Source: Tridacna crocea
Lineage: Eukaryota; Mollusca; Bivalvia; Cardiida; Cardiidae
Length of the DNA stretch: 64,000 nt
Reading direction: 5' to 3'
Assembly: GCA_943736015.1 (NCBI GenBank)
Contig: OX031068.1
Coordinates: forward strand, 29,086,296 to 29,150,295
Below are positions 23,292 through 34,980 of the stretch, in pieces. How positions within the stretch are numbered: the stretch's first letter is position 1; the number at the start of each line of letters is the position of its first letter. The position numbers and the translations under genes were made by a program. The notes below the pieces were generated by a model that saw only the letters and a list, made by a program, of their open reading frames with translations, searched no databases and had not been told where the DNA came from.

Positions 23292-23379
23292 ATTGAAAAG
23301 TGAACAAGGAAATAAGGAAATAAGTGTTTTTTTTTAACATAAGAAATTATTGTGTTTTTTTTATCATTGGAATCAAAAT

Positions 23380-23590
23380 CCTTCACCTATTACCAAACAA
23401 ACTTAAAAATGTAAGGCTTTTGGCAACATTGTGGAAAAAAGAGAAAATTCTGGAAGCAATAGGCACCATTTTTTTCTCTTACCATAATGTTTTTTTCGTA
23501 GAACTACAGCCTGTATGTAACAACTTCAAATTTGTTGTCTGCAGATACTTTAACTTTCAAGAGTCAACAATTTGTTGTTTGGAAAAGGTT
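23380..23590 (+). mobile_element. TTAA MITE, strongly decayed
   Basis: The outline is recognisable (CCTATTACCAAACAAAC...GTTTGGAAAAGG), but the hairpin arms no longer pair well. Confidence 0.5.
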
Positions 23591-23671
23591 TACATTCAAC
23601 ATTGTATATGAACATGTGTTTTTGTTTCATTAAAAGCAAAATGGCAGATATTTAACATGTACAAATAACCC

Positions 23672-23885
23672 TTAACTCTTTCCTGGTTTTAACGTATCTG
23701 CAGTACAAGCCATTAGAAAACACTGTGGAAAAAGGAGAAATTGCTTGTAACGAGCAATTTCTCCTTTTCCCACTGTGTTTTCTACTCTTTTGGAGAACTT
23801 TGTCATTTTAATCAAATTTGAAATTGTTGTCTGCAAACTCTTTGGTTTGGAAGAGTCTAAGATTTATCGTTTGGGAAAGGGTTAA
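23672..23885 (+). mobile_element. TTAA MITE, variant hairpin
   Basis: TTAA at both ends, 214 bp. The hairpin tip is ATTGCTtgtaacgAGCAAT instead of ATGCTGGTAACCAGCAT, with both arms changed so that pairing is kept. Confidence 0.8.
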
Positions 23886-24044
23886 AGCACCTTTCAAAAA
23901 TCATGTTGTATAATGCAGCCAGTGGAGATCAAGATCAAATTGCACAAAGCATGCAGTCTGAACTGTCCCTTACACTGTCTGCTTTACTAAAACAATATAG
24001 ACAACAATCATAAAACTGCAATCTTTTGGATCATATTTTTAGAC

Positions 24045-24271
24045 TTAACCTTTTACCCCATAAGGCATTTCTATAGTATCTCTAGTTGACCCTGAATGAC
24101 AGCAAGGATGAAGCTGTTTCTTATTTGTATATGACACCTTTTGATAGCATAGAAAACAGTGTGGCAAAAGGTGAAATTGCTTATCACGAGCAATTTACTT
24201 TTGCCACAATGTTTTCCAAAGGCTCCTACAAGCAATGCGTAGAAATGAGTATCTATGAAGTAAAGGGTTAA
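24045..24271. mobile_element. TTAA MITE, 'CCCCATAAGG' subfamily
   Basis: TTAA-bounded, 227 bp, ends CCTTTTACCCCATAAGGC and GAAGTAAAGGG. The arms GTGGCAAAAGGTGAAATTGCT and GAGCAATTTACTTTTGCCAC differ from the main family but pair with each other. It belongs with the copy at 33218-33446. Confidence 0.8.
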
Positions 24272-24599
24272 AGAGGCTGTTGGATTTACTTTGTGCTTTA
24301 AAGTCAACAAATACAACTGATACAAAAAAATGATATAACAATAATATAGTAATTGAATGAATAATTACAGGTTTCTGATTATTGGAAAGAATGATAAATT
24401 CATGCCGATACATTTACTATCTTAGTGGCAATTGTAATCCCTTTGGTTTACTAACCTTCAAACATGTTCAAGTAAATATGTGTCTGACAGACACATATCA
24501 TGCAAGGATACTTCAATATGTATCATGCCTACCATTTTCAAAGAAAAAAACATGGTGCTGTTTTAAAGGCATAATCCATTGTTATTTGTAATGTTATTT

Positions 24600-25985
24600 T
24601 CTATCAACTAATGAAATACTTTGAATACCTGTCCTAAACTCAACACTAAAGAAACTTGTACTCAAAACAGTGCTGATACTACACTTTTTTCCTGCTAGAT
24701 TCTGAAATCTTCTAGGCCTATAACACTTGCAACAGAATTTTTAAAGAGTCAAAGTTACATCTGAACAAAATCTGAGCCATAACTTCTGGAATCAAACCGT
24801 TAATAAACCATTTGTGCCAATTCTGTAAAAATCCCTAAAACTTAACATTATGGAAAGATGTTAAAAATTCCAACGAAGATTGTCAATGAAATTTCATAAT
24901 TTTACATGTTGAGTAAAATAATGATGAATGTACATGTATATTGCTTTATGGTGCTTAGACAAGTAAGGTCATTGAGCAAGAATATCTATATTAAAAGATT
25001 ATAAGAGCAAAACTTTAGAGCTTAAAAATATTTAAACAAAATTGTAACAAAGAGTTGAATTGAGGATAATGCATGATCTTCGTATGTATATAAGAAATCA
25101 ATGAATGACATGGTAAGTTTAATACACCAGTTTTGTTGTAATTACCATTTCATCAGATAAGCGCAATATATCATTTTGTGCTCAGCAGATGATGTCTTTG
25201 ACATTTGTACAGTCTTTGGGATAAGAGAACATGAAATAGGTCATTAAGTGACCTTTTTCTGGTAGAAAATCTAGATGATGACCCAACTTTTTAGTGGGTT
25301 TATTACAGAAAAGAATGTTGATGATAAAATATTTGTGAAATAGAAAATAAAATAATTCAGCATCTGTAATTTTAGTAACATTAATTATGCAGCTTTGTGC
25401 GCAATATAAGTGCAATTTGAAGAGACTGCATGGAGAGAGGAATAGCTAAATGACACTGTGCATGTATATCAAACTTAATTTGGGCCAAATCATTTTTTAG
25501 GTAAAGTAAATAGTGGCTCTAAGAAAAAAGTTCAACATGAAATTTTCAAATCTGTGGCCTTGACCTTAGGATCATAGGTATTGGCATGACTAGGGCACTG
25601 CTAAATGAAGATTTTGACCTATATATGCCATCATGCCATGATCTAAATCCATCATTTAGTTTGGAAGACTATGGGTGTGGGCAGGGGGTATAACTATAGA
25701 AGAACTTTGACCTTAATCCATTTTTTTGCCTCATATGACCAAAACCATCATTTTGTTTGGAAAATGTGATCTCTCAATAAGGTTTAACCTAAAAACATGG
25801 AAGCCAACTCCAGTGCCCACACAAACAATAATGCCAATTATTTGTGAATTACTAATAGTATACATACAAATAATTATACATCATCTATCTTTATGTAAAT
25901 GGCATAATTTATGATTGTTTGCCAAATGTTATTTGATTTGATTTTATTATCAGAAAGAGTTTATTTCATTAACTTACATTATCAC
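24600..25985. other. Unassigned intronic sequence
   Basis: AT-rich sequence with no repeat copy, convincing exon or RNA gene that I can recognise. One short minus-strand frame near 25182-25415 has no splice support. Confidence 0.5.
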
Positions 25986-25989
25986 AATT

Positions 25990-27018
25990 TCAACTAGAAT
26001 AACTATCACTAAAGGTGATAAATACCCCTGCCCCTATATTTCACATATATTTCACAGGGGCAATAACTCATTAATTCTTCATAGAATTTTCACGAAAGTT
26101 GCATCTTGCACATCTACAACTCCCTATGAACACTTCTGCCAAGTTTAAAGTGAATCAGACAAAAAGTGTAGGAGTTGTCCGGACAAGCATTTTTAAGTCA
26201 GATCAGGGGCAATAACTCAGTAATTCTTGATGGGATTTTCACAAAACTTGCACATGTTCAACTCCAAATGGAACCTTCTGCCAAGTATAAAGTGAGTCAG
26301 ACTGAAATTGTAGGAGTTGTCTGGACAAACATTTTAAATGTGAATCAGGGGCAATAACTCATTAATTCTTTATAGAATTTTCACAAAAGTTGCATCTTGC
26401 ATATCTACAACTCCTTATGAACACTTCTGCCAAGTTTAAAGTGAATCAGACAAAAAATGTAGGAGGAGTTGTCAGGACAAGCATTTTCAAGTCAAATCAG
26501 GAGCAATAACTTAGTAGTTCTTGATGGAATTTTCACAAAACTTGCATCTAGCACATGTACAACTCCAAATGCATACTTCTGCCAAGTATAAAGTGAATCA
26601 GACCGAAATTGTAGGAGGAGTTATCTAGACAAGCATTTTAAATGTGAATCAGGGGCAATAACTCATTAATTCTTCATAGAATTTTCACAAAAGTTGCGTC
26701 TTGCACATCTACAACTCCTTATGAAAACTTCTGCCAATTATAAAGGGAATCAGACAGAAACTGTGGGAGGAGTTGTCCAGACAAGCATTTTTTAAGTCAA
26801 ATCATGGGCGATAACTCAGTAATTCTTGATGGAATTTTTACAAAATGTGTGTCTTGCACATCTACAGCTCCTAATGAACACTTCTGCCAAGTATCAAGCG
26901 CACTGAATTGAAACTGTAGGAGGAGTTGTCTGGACAAGATCTTGCCGACAGACAGCCAGACCCACCTACAGGCTGATTCCAGTATCCCCTCCCAAACTTT
27001 GTTTGCGGGGATATAACA
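25990..27018 (+). mobile_element. Pearl-like element, family 4, with alternating A/B core repeats
   Basis: ATACCCCTGC (26022-26031) and GCGGGGATAT (27005-27014) form imperfect subterminal inverted repeats. Between them lie six ~150-bp units starting at 26055, 26204, 26346, 26498, 26650 and 26803, each beginning 'caggggcaataactca'. The units alternate between an A form (cattaattcttcatag) and a B form (cagtaattcttgatgg). A short GACAGACAGCC microsatellite precedes the 3' end. Confidence 0.7.
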
Positions 27019-27090
27019 AATTTTATATTGAAGTTTTAAGTTGTTTTAAAGTTAAAATCTATAGATTACCCAATTTAAATTGACTCTTAC

Positions 27091-27123
27091 CCTAAGACAT
27101 TCGAACCTGGTCAAACTGTAGAT
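27091..27123 (-). CDS. Candidate 33-bp host exon
   Basis: The minus-strand acceptor is 'ttgatttttatctttgcag' and the donor is GTAAGAGTC; both are near consensus. Only frame 0 is open and reads IYSLTRFECLR, phase 0 in and out. A further exon of length 1 mod 3 would be needed before 19481-19609. The strong splice signals are the evidence; the product is unknown. Confidence 0.4.
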
Positions 27124-27622
27124 CTGCAAAGATAAAAATCAATCAATATAATCAAGGAATCAGCCAGCAAATCAACATCAAGTTACACTGATTGAGAAAA
27201 AAACAGTATTTTAGTATACCTGTAAAGTTCCATTAGCACTTTACCAAACGACAAAATTTTGATTCAATTTAATTCAATAAACTTTATTTCTTCCATGTAT
27301 GTACAACATACAGTATAGAAATACAAAAAATAAATAAATGTCATAAATGTGATTGGACCTTTAGAGTATAAGAAGAGAAAGGGTAGAAAGTTTAGAGGAA
27401 GGGTAACATTTGTCTAAAACGAAAATCAGTAAAAGCTTGTAACAGGTACATATCTAAACTCTTTACCAAACGTCATAATTTTGAAATAGTCCAAACTGAA
27501 GGCATTTGCAATGACAAAATAAATGTGAATCACAACTTGAAATCAGGCTGCACTGCATGTAATGTATAAATAAAGTGCATGCAGATCTGGAATAGCAGAG
27601 ATAATCACAGGAAGAAGTACAG

Positions 27623-27839
27623 TTAATTACAACAATTTAGACTTTTCAAAATTCAAAGCACTTGCAGACGACAAAATAAAGGCAACTCCAAAATTGAAAT
27701 TCATTTCCAGCAGGGAAGCAAACATTGTGAGAAAAGGAGAAAATGCTGGTTACCAGCATTTTCTACTTTTCCCACAATGTTTTCAAAAGGCTTCTTTCCA
27801 AAGGCCATTAGAAGTCGGCATTGTGTGGTAAAGGATTAA
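27623..27839 (-). mobile_element. TTAA MITE
   Basis: Ends TTAATTACAACAATTTAGAC and GGCATTGTGTGGTAAAGGATTAA. The hairpin around GCTGGTTACCAGC is well kept. The right TTAA is shared with the next copy. Confidence 0.8.
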
Positions 27840-28034
27840 CCCTTTACAATGCAACTAATCCTAAACCAACTCCAATCAAAAGTACTAAGTAGACAACTAA
27901 ATCTAAAACATCTCCAATCAAAAGTGCTGAGTAGACAACTACAGAACAAATTTCAATTTTTCAATCACCTTTGTCTTCTGCAAATGCTTTCAATTTAAAC
28001 CAGTATAAAATTTTGTCATGTGGTAAAGAGTTAA
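27836..28034 (+). mobile_element. TTAA MITE lacking the hairpin
   Basis: Both TTAA ends and the R half (TTTGTCTTCTGCAAATGC...GTCATGTGGTAAAGAG) are present. The palindrome is replaced by two copies of 'ctccaatcaaaagt.ct.agtagacaact'. Confidence 0.75.
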
Positions 28035-28077
28035 GCACACAGGTGTTTTTAAGCCTGAAAATTAAAACTAGAGGCCC

Positions 28078-28306
28078 TTAACGCTTTACCACACAATCAC
28101 GACTTTTAACACCTCTATATAAGAAGCTTTTTGAAAGCATTGTTGGTAAAGGAGAAAATGCGGTAACCAACATCTTCTCCTCTACCCACAATGTATTCTA
28201 CCCTTTCAAAAATAAATTCTAATTTTTCAATCACATTTATTCTGTTGTCTGCAAACGTTCTCAATTTGGAACAGTCCCAATTTTTTATCATTTGGTAAAG
28301 GGTTAA
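28078..28306 (+). mobile_element. TTAA MITE
   Basis: TTAACGCTTTACCACACAATC to TTATCATTTGGTAAAGGGTTAA, 229 bp. The hairpin has small bulges. Confidence 0.8.
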
Positions 28307-28862
28307 GGGCCTGAAATTCCTGTTCTGGCAGGAACTTTGCTTTTATGCTAGCATAGAATTTATAATACAAAAAGAAAGAAAAAAAGGCAGAAAAAAAACA
28401 CAAAAATGTGTTCTTGCAACTGAGCTTGAACCCGTCAAGACAGCATTATGTAGGCATAGTGAATTGAACAAACAGTGAAAAAAATTGAAGTAAAATTTCT
28501 TAAACTAAACGTTTGGAATCCTGGTTAATTTGATATTGTTTCAGTATGCCTTCTAATAAACAATCCTGGTAAATTTCAAAGGAAGTTGACTAGTACTTTG
28601 TTGGGAAAATGATACCAAAAACAAGAATTGGAAATTTTCAACTTGAAATGGCTATTTTTCCCATACTGTTTTTTTTTGTATTTTCAGTCAATAGGGTTGA
28701 AGCTATTGATAAGATAAACAACATACTGTGCAAGTTTCATGAAAATCTGACAAGAAATGAAGACTTTATTGGGTAAATAAAAAAAAAAAAAAAAGACTAA
28801 CAGACAGACGACAGAGGCCCTGCCATGGCATAAGCTCTGCTGGCTTTCAGCCAGTAGAGCTA
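28303..28862 (+). mobile_element. Pearl-like element, family 2, single core repeat
   Basis: A leader 'gggcctgaaattcctgttctggcagg', then a long diverged spacer, one core unit (28619-28778), a short GACAGAC stretch, and the terminal hairpin CTGGCTttcAGCCAG followed by TAGAGC. It is related to 5846-6955, which has six units. Confidence 0.6.
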
Positions 28863-29122
28863 GAAACAAATGATTATATTTTCAATTGACCTTTCTATAA
28901 ACATGAGTTTGGCATGCCTCCACAATACTAATGTGGTATTTCGGTTGTCAAGCCTGACAAACTAACCGGAAATTGTCAAATTTTTGTTTACATGACGCCC
29001 AATGCTGCATTTTCATTGGCTGATTAGATGTTAGTAGACATGTTAATCAAATCGGCAGAAAGGTCAATTCCCCATTACTGGTACTTTTAATCCAGATATT
29101 TGAAAAAATTTAAAGTGTTGTT

Positions 29123-29355
29123 TTAACTCTTTACAGCACAATCACGATTTTTAATAAACCCAAAGAAAAAGCCTTTTGAAAACGTTGTGGTAAAAGAAGA
29201 AAATGCCGATAACCAGCATTTTCTCCTTTTCCCACAATTTTTTGCTAACCTTTCTAAAACAAATCTCAATTTTTAAGCTGTGATTATGTTTTTGTCTTCT
29301 GCAAATGTTTTGAATTTGGACCAGTCTAAAATTTTATCATTTGGTAAATAGTTAA
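29123..29355 (+). mobile_element. TTAA MITE
   Basis: TTAACTCTTTACAGCACAATC to TTATCATTTGGTAAATAGTTAA. Hairpin arms GTTGTGGTAAAAGAAGAAAATGC / GCATTTTCTCCTTTTCCCACAAT. Confidence 0.8.
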
Positions 29356-29359
29356 TTTC

Positions 29360-30530
29360 TTTTAAAGCTCTTCCTGTTGAATACATGATTAACAGAACAG
29401 AACAGAACAGAAATTTTATTTAGACTCTTAAGCATATAAGCTTAGTGGTCATAGAAGTATAGTACATAGCATGCAATATATATAACATATGTCGATATAC
29501 AAATATTAAAGAAAATTAATAATTTCACTAATTATTTGAGTAACTAAGTGGACATTCTTTTACGTATCTTTAAATGTGAGAGTGCTTTAAATACTATTAG
29601 TCTTTTCCTGCAATGTTTTGTATCGTAAATGGAATTAAAAATTTAGTTAAGAGTTTTCGACAAGTTTTGACATGATTGTACGCTGTGATAAAGACTAAAA
29701 TTGTATCGTAACTAAAACCCATTTTCCATGGTAGTACTATGACAAACATTAACATTAATATTAACAAAATTTTTTGACTGGTCCATCTTGAAAGCACATG
29801 CACACAACAAAATTTATGTAACTCAAGAATTGATATTTGTTTCAAGCAGGTCAGAAACCCTAAACATAAAACATACTGAGAAAAGAAGAACATGTTGTTA
29901 ACAAGAATGACATTTTGTTTTTTCAAGTTTAGGGTTTTTGAAAAACATTGAGGCTAATTGCATCAATTTATAAGAGATACACAAAGAAATGTATTAACAA
30001 CCATGATGTATATTACAACACATAACTGTACAAATATATATTTTTTGTAATTCATATTTTTGAAAACAATGTGGTACAATTAATACTATATATGTCCGCA
30101 AATATAAAATTAAATAAAAAAGCTTACAGACAACAATGAGTTGTCGTTTTATTAACCCATTACTACATAGGTACGACTTGGGACTTCTGAAAACATTGTG
30201 GTAGGTTTTATCGATTTATAAAAGCAATGGAAGAAATGTAACACGAAGCCATAGTAGATTTTTTCATGCCAGTTAAATGCACTAGTAAACTTTTCTGTTT
30301 CTATAACTTATGCTTTTGAAAACATTAAGATAATGACTGTTACAATACCTGTGAAAATCGATATGATAACGTAACAACTGCCGTTAACCACTGCGCTAGT
30401 TTTGTAAACAGTTACGATGACTGGCTACTTGTAGTTCTACTAATCCGCTATAATTAGTTTGAAAAACATTGTAAAAGATGACAAAATAACGTAAAAAAGC
30501 TAATAATACAAACTATTAATCAACCTTGAC
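29360..30530. other. Low-information sequence with a LINE-like 3' tail at 29391
   Basis: (CAGAA)n at 29391-29413 followed by ATTTTATT reads, on the minus strand, AATAAAATTTCTG(TTCTG)n, a typical non-LTR 3' end. I cannot link it to the ORF at 30855. The rest contains scattered MITE fragments (30152-30210) and no supported gene. Confidence 0.35.
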
Positions 30531-30690
30531 ACGATAATTCCTTTCTAAAATAGGTTGGAAAGCCTTGTGTTCAAAGGAGCAGATACTGATTATCAGTATT
30601 TTCTCCTTTGACACCACGCCTTCCATACTCGTTTCCTTCAGGGTTGTAGGAAGTCGGCATGTGTGGCAGAGGATCAATAGTAATTTGAAA
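30530..30690. mobile_element. MITE hairpin with a strongly altered stem
   Basis: The stem GTGTTCAAAGGAG...CTCCTTTGACAC and tip ATACTGATTATCAGTAT differ from the family consensus at several positions, yet the arms still pair with each other. The end 'cggcatgtgtggcagagg' is the L type. Confidence 0.65.
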
Positions 30691-30854
30691 GGTAGCCTGA
30701 CGATAACGTGTACATATAACCGTACTACCTTGTAATATTCTATTTTTCATAAAAGAAAGACAGTATCTGCTAGACTATTGCTATGGTCATGGTATCATGA
30801 AAATATAATTACAACATTTGTTCAGTATAAAAATAATCTTTAAGTGTAAAAGGA

Positions 30855-33217
30855 CTACTGCCTAACTAAGTAGTGATTTTGTCTCATCCGAAATGCCTTT
30901 TCAAAATATACCACCAATTTCATTAATTCTCGTTTCCTACTTGTCTTTAAAAGTTCTATGAATTTATACATACTTGGGTGATTGACATAATATTTTGCAA
31001 TGTATTGCGATCTTATATTTTTGAAAAATGGGCATATGAGTGTAAAATGGTATTCGTCCTCTATATCTTGTAGTGAGCAAAGTTCGCAGTGTCTAATATT
31101 TCTTGGAGTATTATTATGTCTTCCGGTTTCTATCTTAAGATCATGAGATGAGAGTCTAATTTTACTAATGATATTCCTTTGTTTTCTGTTTTCGAGAATA
31201 AGAATATAACTAGAAATTTCGTAGCTATCTTTTAAATTGTAAAAGAGTTCCTGCGATGGACAGAGCTGTAGACTTGCTCGCCAATTGCTTATATATATAT
31301 CTTTTACCCTTACTTTAAAAATGGGAATGAATTTTTCTATGTCAACAGACTCTGGATAAATCCATATATCAAAGAATCCCGTTGATTCTAACAAGTTTTT
31401 AACTTTATTACACCAGTTTTTAATGCGACAATCTTTTATTATTTCACTTTTTTGTTGCTTAATGACTGCTGTCAAAATACAGTTATTACTTTTTTGGGTG
31501 TGTAATTTTAGCCAATATTTTATTATTCGTATTTTTCTATTTATGATCAAGGGATATCTACCAAGTTCTGACAGAATTGCTAACGAATTAGTATTGGTTT
31601 TTACATTCAATAACCTCTTGCAAAACTTTCTATGTACCCTTTCAATGTTTTCAGCTTGGTTAAATCCCCACACTTCGCAGTTATAATTTAAAATTGACCC
31701 CACATAACTATCAAACAAATTACATAAGATGTGAATTGGTACGTCATAGTCTTTCGTTAAATTAAAAAGAGATCCCATAGCCCTGAGTGCTTTACCGACT
31801 AGGGTACTGGTTGCCTGTTGAAATGATCCCCCGCTACTAAATAATACTCCTAAGTATACGAAGCTTTTAACAACTTCAATCTCCTCATTATTGTAAGTCC
31901 AGTGGTATGTCTGTTTTAATTGTCCTCCTTTTTGAAATACCATAATTTTAGTTTTTACCGTATTTACGGTTAAGTTCCATTTTGAGCAATAATTTTCTAA
32001 TTTCAATAACATTTTTTGTAATCCTTCTGCTGTCTCAGATACCAATACGGCATCATCTGCAAACATAAGTAAATAGACAAGCACTTCGCCTAACCTTATC
32101 CCTTCTAGAAGATTCAGCTGGAAATAATTTTCTATATCATTTAGAAAAAGTGAAAATAAAATTGGTGAAGTTATCTCCCCTTGAAAGAGTCCAATATCAC
32201 TATCAAAAAAATCAGTTAGGCTATTCATATGTTTAACGCATGTTTTTACCTTTGAATACATTGATCTTAATACAGTAAAAACTTTACCATCTATGCCACA
32301 TTTTAAAATTTTCAACCATAAAGCGTTTCTGTCAATACTATCATATGCTTTCTTAAAATCTACAAAACACGCAAATAGTTTGCCTTTATTTATAAATTGT
32401 TCTTCTATCAAGGAATGAAGAATGAATACAGCATCTACCGTGCTATATCCCGTTTTAAATCCGAACTGAGCGTCCGTTAGTACATCATAATTCTCGGCCC
32501 ATGCCTTTAACCTATTATTCAAAATAACTGTAAACAGCTTAGCAAAACAGCTTGTAATAGTAATCCCTCGATAATTGTTTGTGTCGGACGGATCGCCCTT
32601 TTTATAGATGGGAATAATTAACCCTTTACCCCAAGATTCCGGAAAATCCCCTGTATCTAATATATAGTTAAAAATAGATAAAATGGCATTGCCAGTTATG
32701 TTTATACTCTCTTTGAAATACTCATATACTAGTTCATCAAGTGCACACGTTTTATTTGTTCCTAACTGTTTACATGCCTTTTCTAATTCTTCTGTTGTGA
32801 TTGGTTGATCTAATTCTTCATAAGTTGATTCCCATGTAGGTGACTCAACTTCTGTAAATATAGTTCTTTCCATATTCGTGTCATACTCACACGTCAATTG
32901 TTTAAAATGGTCATGAAACTGTTGTAACGATATATTTGATGAGTTTATGGCGGGTTTTTTATTTTTGAAAATTTTCCAGAAATCTCGTGGTTTTGATTTA
33001 CGCAAGTCATTCATTTTTGCTGCAATATTTCTATTATATTGAGCACGTTTTTGTTTACAGCAGTATTTATAGTCTTTCCGCTTGGTAAAGTAATTTTTAC
33101 GAGCTGAATCAGACCGTTCTTTATTAAATAATTTTGCAGCTATTTTGTACGCTTCCCGTTTATTCTTACATTCTTCATCGAACCAGTAATTCTGATGTTT
33201 AGGTATAAGATTCAGAT
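30855..33217 (-). CDS. Non-LTR retrotransposon ORF2, reverse transcriptase, 5' truncated
   Basis: From the first Met (33014) the protein has 719 residues with no stop, and the frame is open upstream to 33217. That upstream part contains a WFDEEC motif, usual just after the endonuclease domain of LINE ORF2. Reverse transcriptase spans about residues 130-390: PIYKKGD (135-141), FVDFKKAYDS (217-226), QGE..SP (278-284) and the catalytic FADD (318-321). A C-terminal CCHC zinc motif (C643, C646, H656, C661) follows. This suggests an I/Nimb- or CR1-like LINE, but I cannot settle the clade. The endonuclease is absent; the ORF stops at the TTAA border of a MITE. It lies in sense within an intron of the host gene. 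Confidence 0.85.
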
Positions 33218-33446
33218 TTAACCCTTTACCCCATAAGGCATTTGTATGTTACCTCTAATTGAACCCTAAATAACAGTAAGGATGAAGCAGTTTCGTATGT
33301 GTATATAACACTTTTTGATAGTATAGAAAACATTGTGACAAAAGGTGAAATTGCTCCTCACAAGTAATTTCACCTTTTGCTACAATGTTTTCCATAGACT
33401 CCAACAACCAATGCATAGAATGAGTATCTGTGGAGTAAACGGTTAA
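33218..33446. mobile_element. TTAA MITE, 'CCCCATAAGG' subfamily, abutting the LINE ORF
   Basis: TTAA at 33218-33221 and 33443-33446, 229 bp. The arms GTGACAAAAGGTGAAATTGCT / AGTAATTTCACCTTTTGCTAC pair with each other and resemble 24045-24271. The LINE frame is open to this border but does not resume on the far side. Confidence 0.8.
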
Positions 33447-33794
33447 AAGACTAAAGTGTCTTCAAAAGCCCCTTACTCTGCCTGTTGGAGCATTGATTTC
33501 TTTTTCTGCTTCCTAGTAAACTAGATACATGTATAGTGTTTCAGGATGAGACTGCACAGAACATATAATCTGATCTGGGATCTAATTCTATCACCGACTG
33601 ATATGGCAAACCAGAATCAGATGCACAGGCCAATAACAAAAACATGATTTTCAGCATTTTCTACACAATCTACGTTTTCAACTCTTCCAAAAAACAACTT
33701 GTCACTCTCCTATTCAAATTCATTTTGTTGTTGGCAAATGCTTTCAATTTGGATGTGTTGTGCCGAGTTATAGCCTATTATATTCTGTCCTTGT

Positions 33795-34033
33795 TCGCAC
33801 CAGGTCATGTCTCGGTACCATGCTATCACAGTATTTATAATGACCCTGAGGAAAGCTTTTGAAAAAAACTGTTGGAAAACGAGAAATTCTGGTAACCAAC
33901 ATTTTTTCTTTGCCCACGATGTTTTCTATCCTTTCAAACGCAAAATTCAGTTTTTAAATCACATTTATTTTGCCTGTATCAAATGTGTTCCTTTTGGTCT
34001 AGCCTATAGTTGCACTGTTTGGTAAAGATTTAA
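33795..34033 (+). mobile_element. TTAA MITE, decayed left end
   Basis: The hairpin is 'actgttggaaaacgagaaattctggtaacc' with partial return. The R end GTTTGGTAAAGATTTAA is intact, and its TTAA is shared with the next copy. Confidence 0.6.
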
Positions 34034-34248
34034 CCGTTTACCAAACAATCCCAGGTTCTGAGATAGAAGCCTTTTGAAAACATGGTGGGAAAAGGAGAAA
34101 TTGCTAGTAACCATTATTTTCTCCTTTTCCCACAATGTTTTCTACCCTACCACAACCAAATTTTACTTTTTAAGTCACATTTATTTTGTCGTCTGCAAAT
34201 GCTTTGAATTTGGACCAGTCTACGATTTTGTGTTTGGTAAAGGTTTCA
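34030..34248 (+). mobile_element. TTAA MITE
   Basis: TTAACCGTTTACCAAACAATC to TGTGTTTGGTAAAGG. The hairpin is close to consensus. Confidence 0.75.
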
Positions 34249-34583
34249 ATATATCATCATGCAAAGGCATCATTATGCAGATCTTGGACCGCATTCACAA
34301 CAAGCATTTTTTTTTTTTTAAATTTCACCCTCACGGTTTTATGAAGTGAATGTTTTTGATTTCAGTTTTGCGCAAAGATAAACTTATAATAGGAAGAAAT
34401 AGTCATACTAATACCAAAACGATCTTTTCAGCCAGATTTAAAAAAAAAATCGGCGGGAACAGAACGAGATTCGCAAACAGGCTTTGGTGTAAATACGAGG
34501 AAGACCGGAAAAAGAAAATAATTTGCATGCTGTTTACATCAACGAGGAACAATCAACAAATTACGAAGGACTAAGAAACATAC

Positions 34584-34627
34584 TTATATTTCCGAAGTAA
34601 ACTGAATTTCTTTTCTTGAAACGCCAT
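34584..34627 (-). CDS. Candidate first coding exon of the minus-strand host gene
   Basis: On the minus strand the ATG at 34627-34625 has a good context (GAAATGG). It opens the frame MAFQEKKFSLLRKY and ends at a GTATGT donor. Sequence upstream to about 34790 is richer in CG than its surroundings, as expected of a 5' UTR or promoter region. A 36-bp block at 33477-33512 with a GTAAGG donor could be the next exon, but it is open in all three frames and its acceptor is weak. Linkage to the exons at 27 kb and below is inference. Confidence 0.35.
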
Positions 34628-34980
34628 TTCACGTTTTTGTTCTGCACGGAGCGCCACATCATTGCCTGCCAAATACCGAGTAATCACGTGAGTAGACTGG
34701 TTACCGCCCCTGATACTACTACGTGTATAGGGACCGGCTAATCGATACGGAACTGGCCACCGTAGACTGGTATCAGTCCGTTAAGTAGAGTATTTTCAGT
34801 AAAAAAAAAAAGACCATCAAATAAAACTGCACAACAAATACTTCAACATTTTGGTCTTACTGTCTGATTTAACTGTATTTCAGAAGAAGGGCAAGTAAGA
34901 ACTCCTATTTCTGTGAGTTTATGTGGTTGTGTACCTTGTTTATGAGAATGACTCAAATGCAGGGCCTGATTGCCAGGTTA

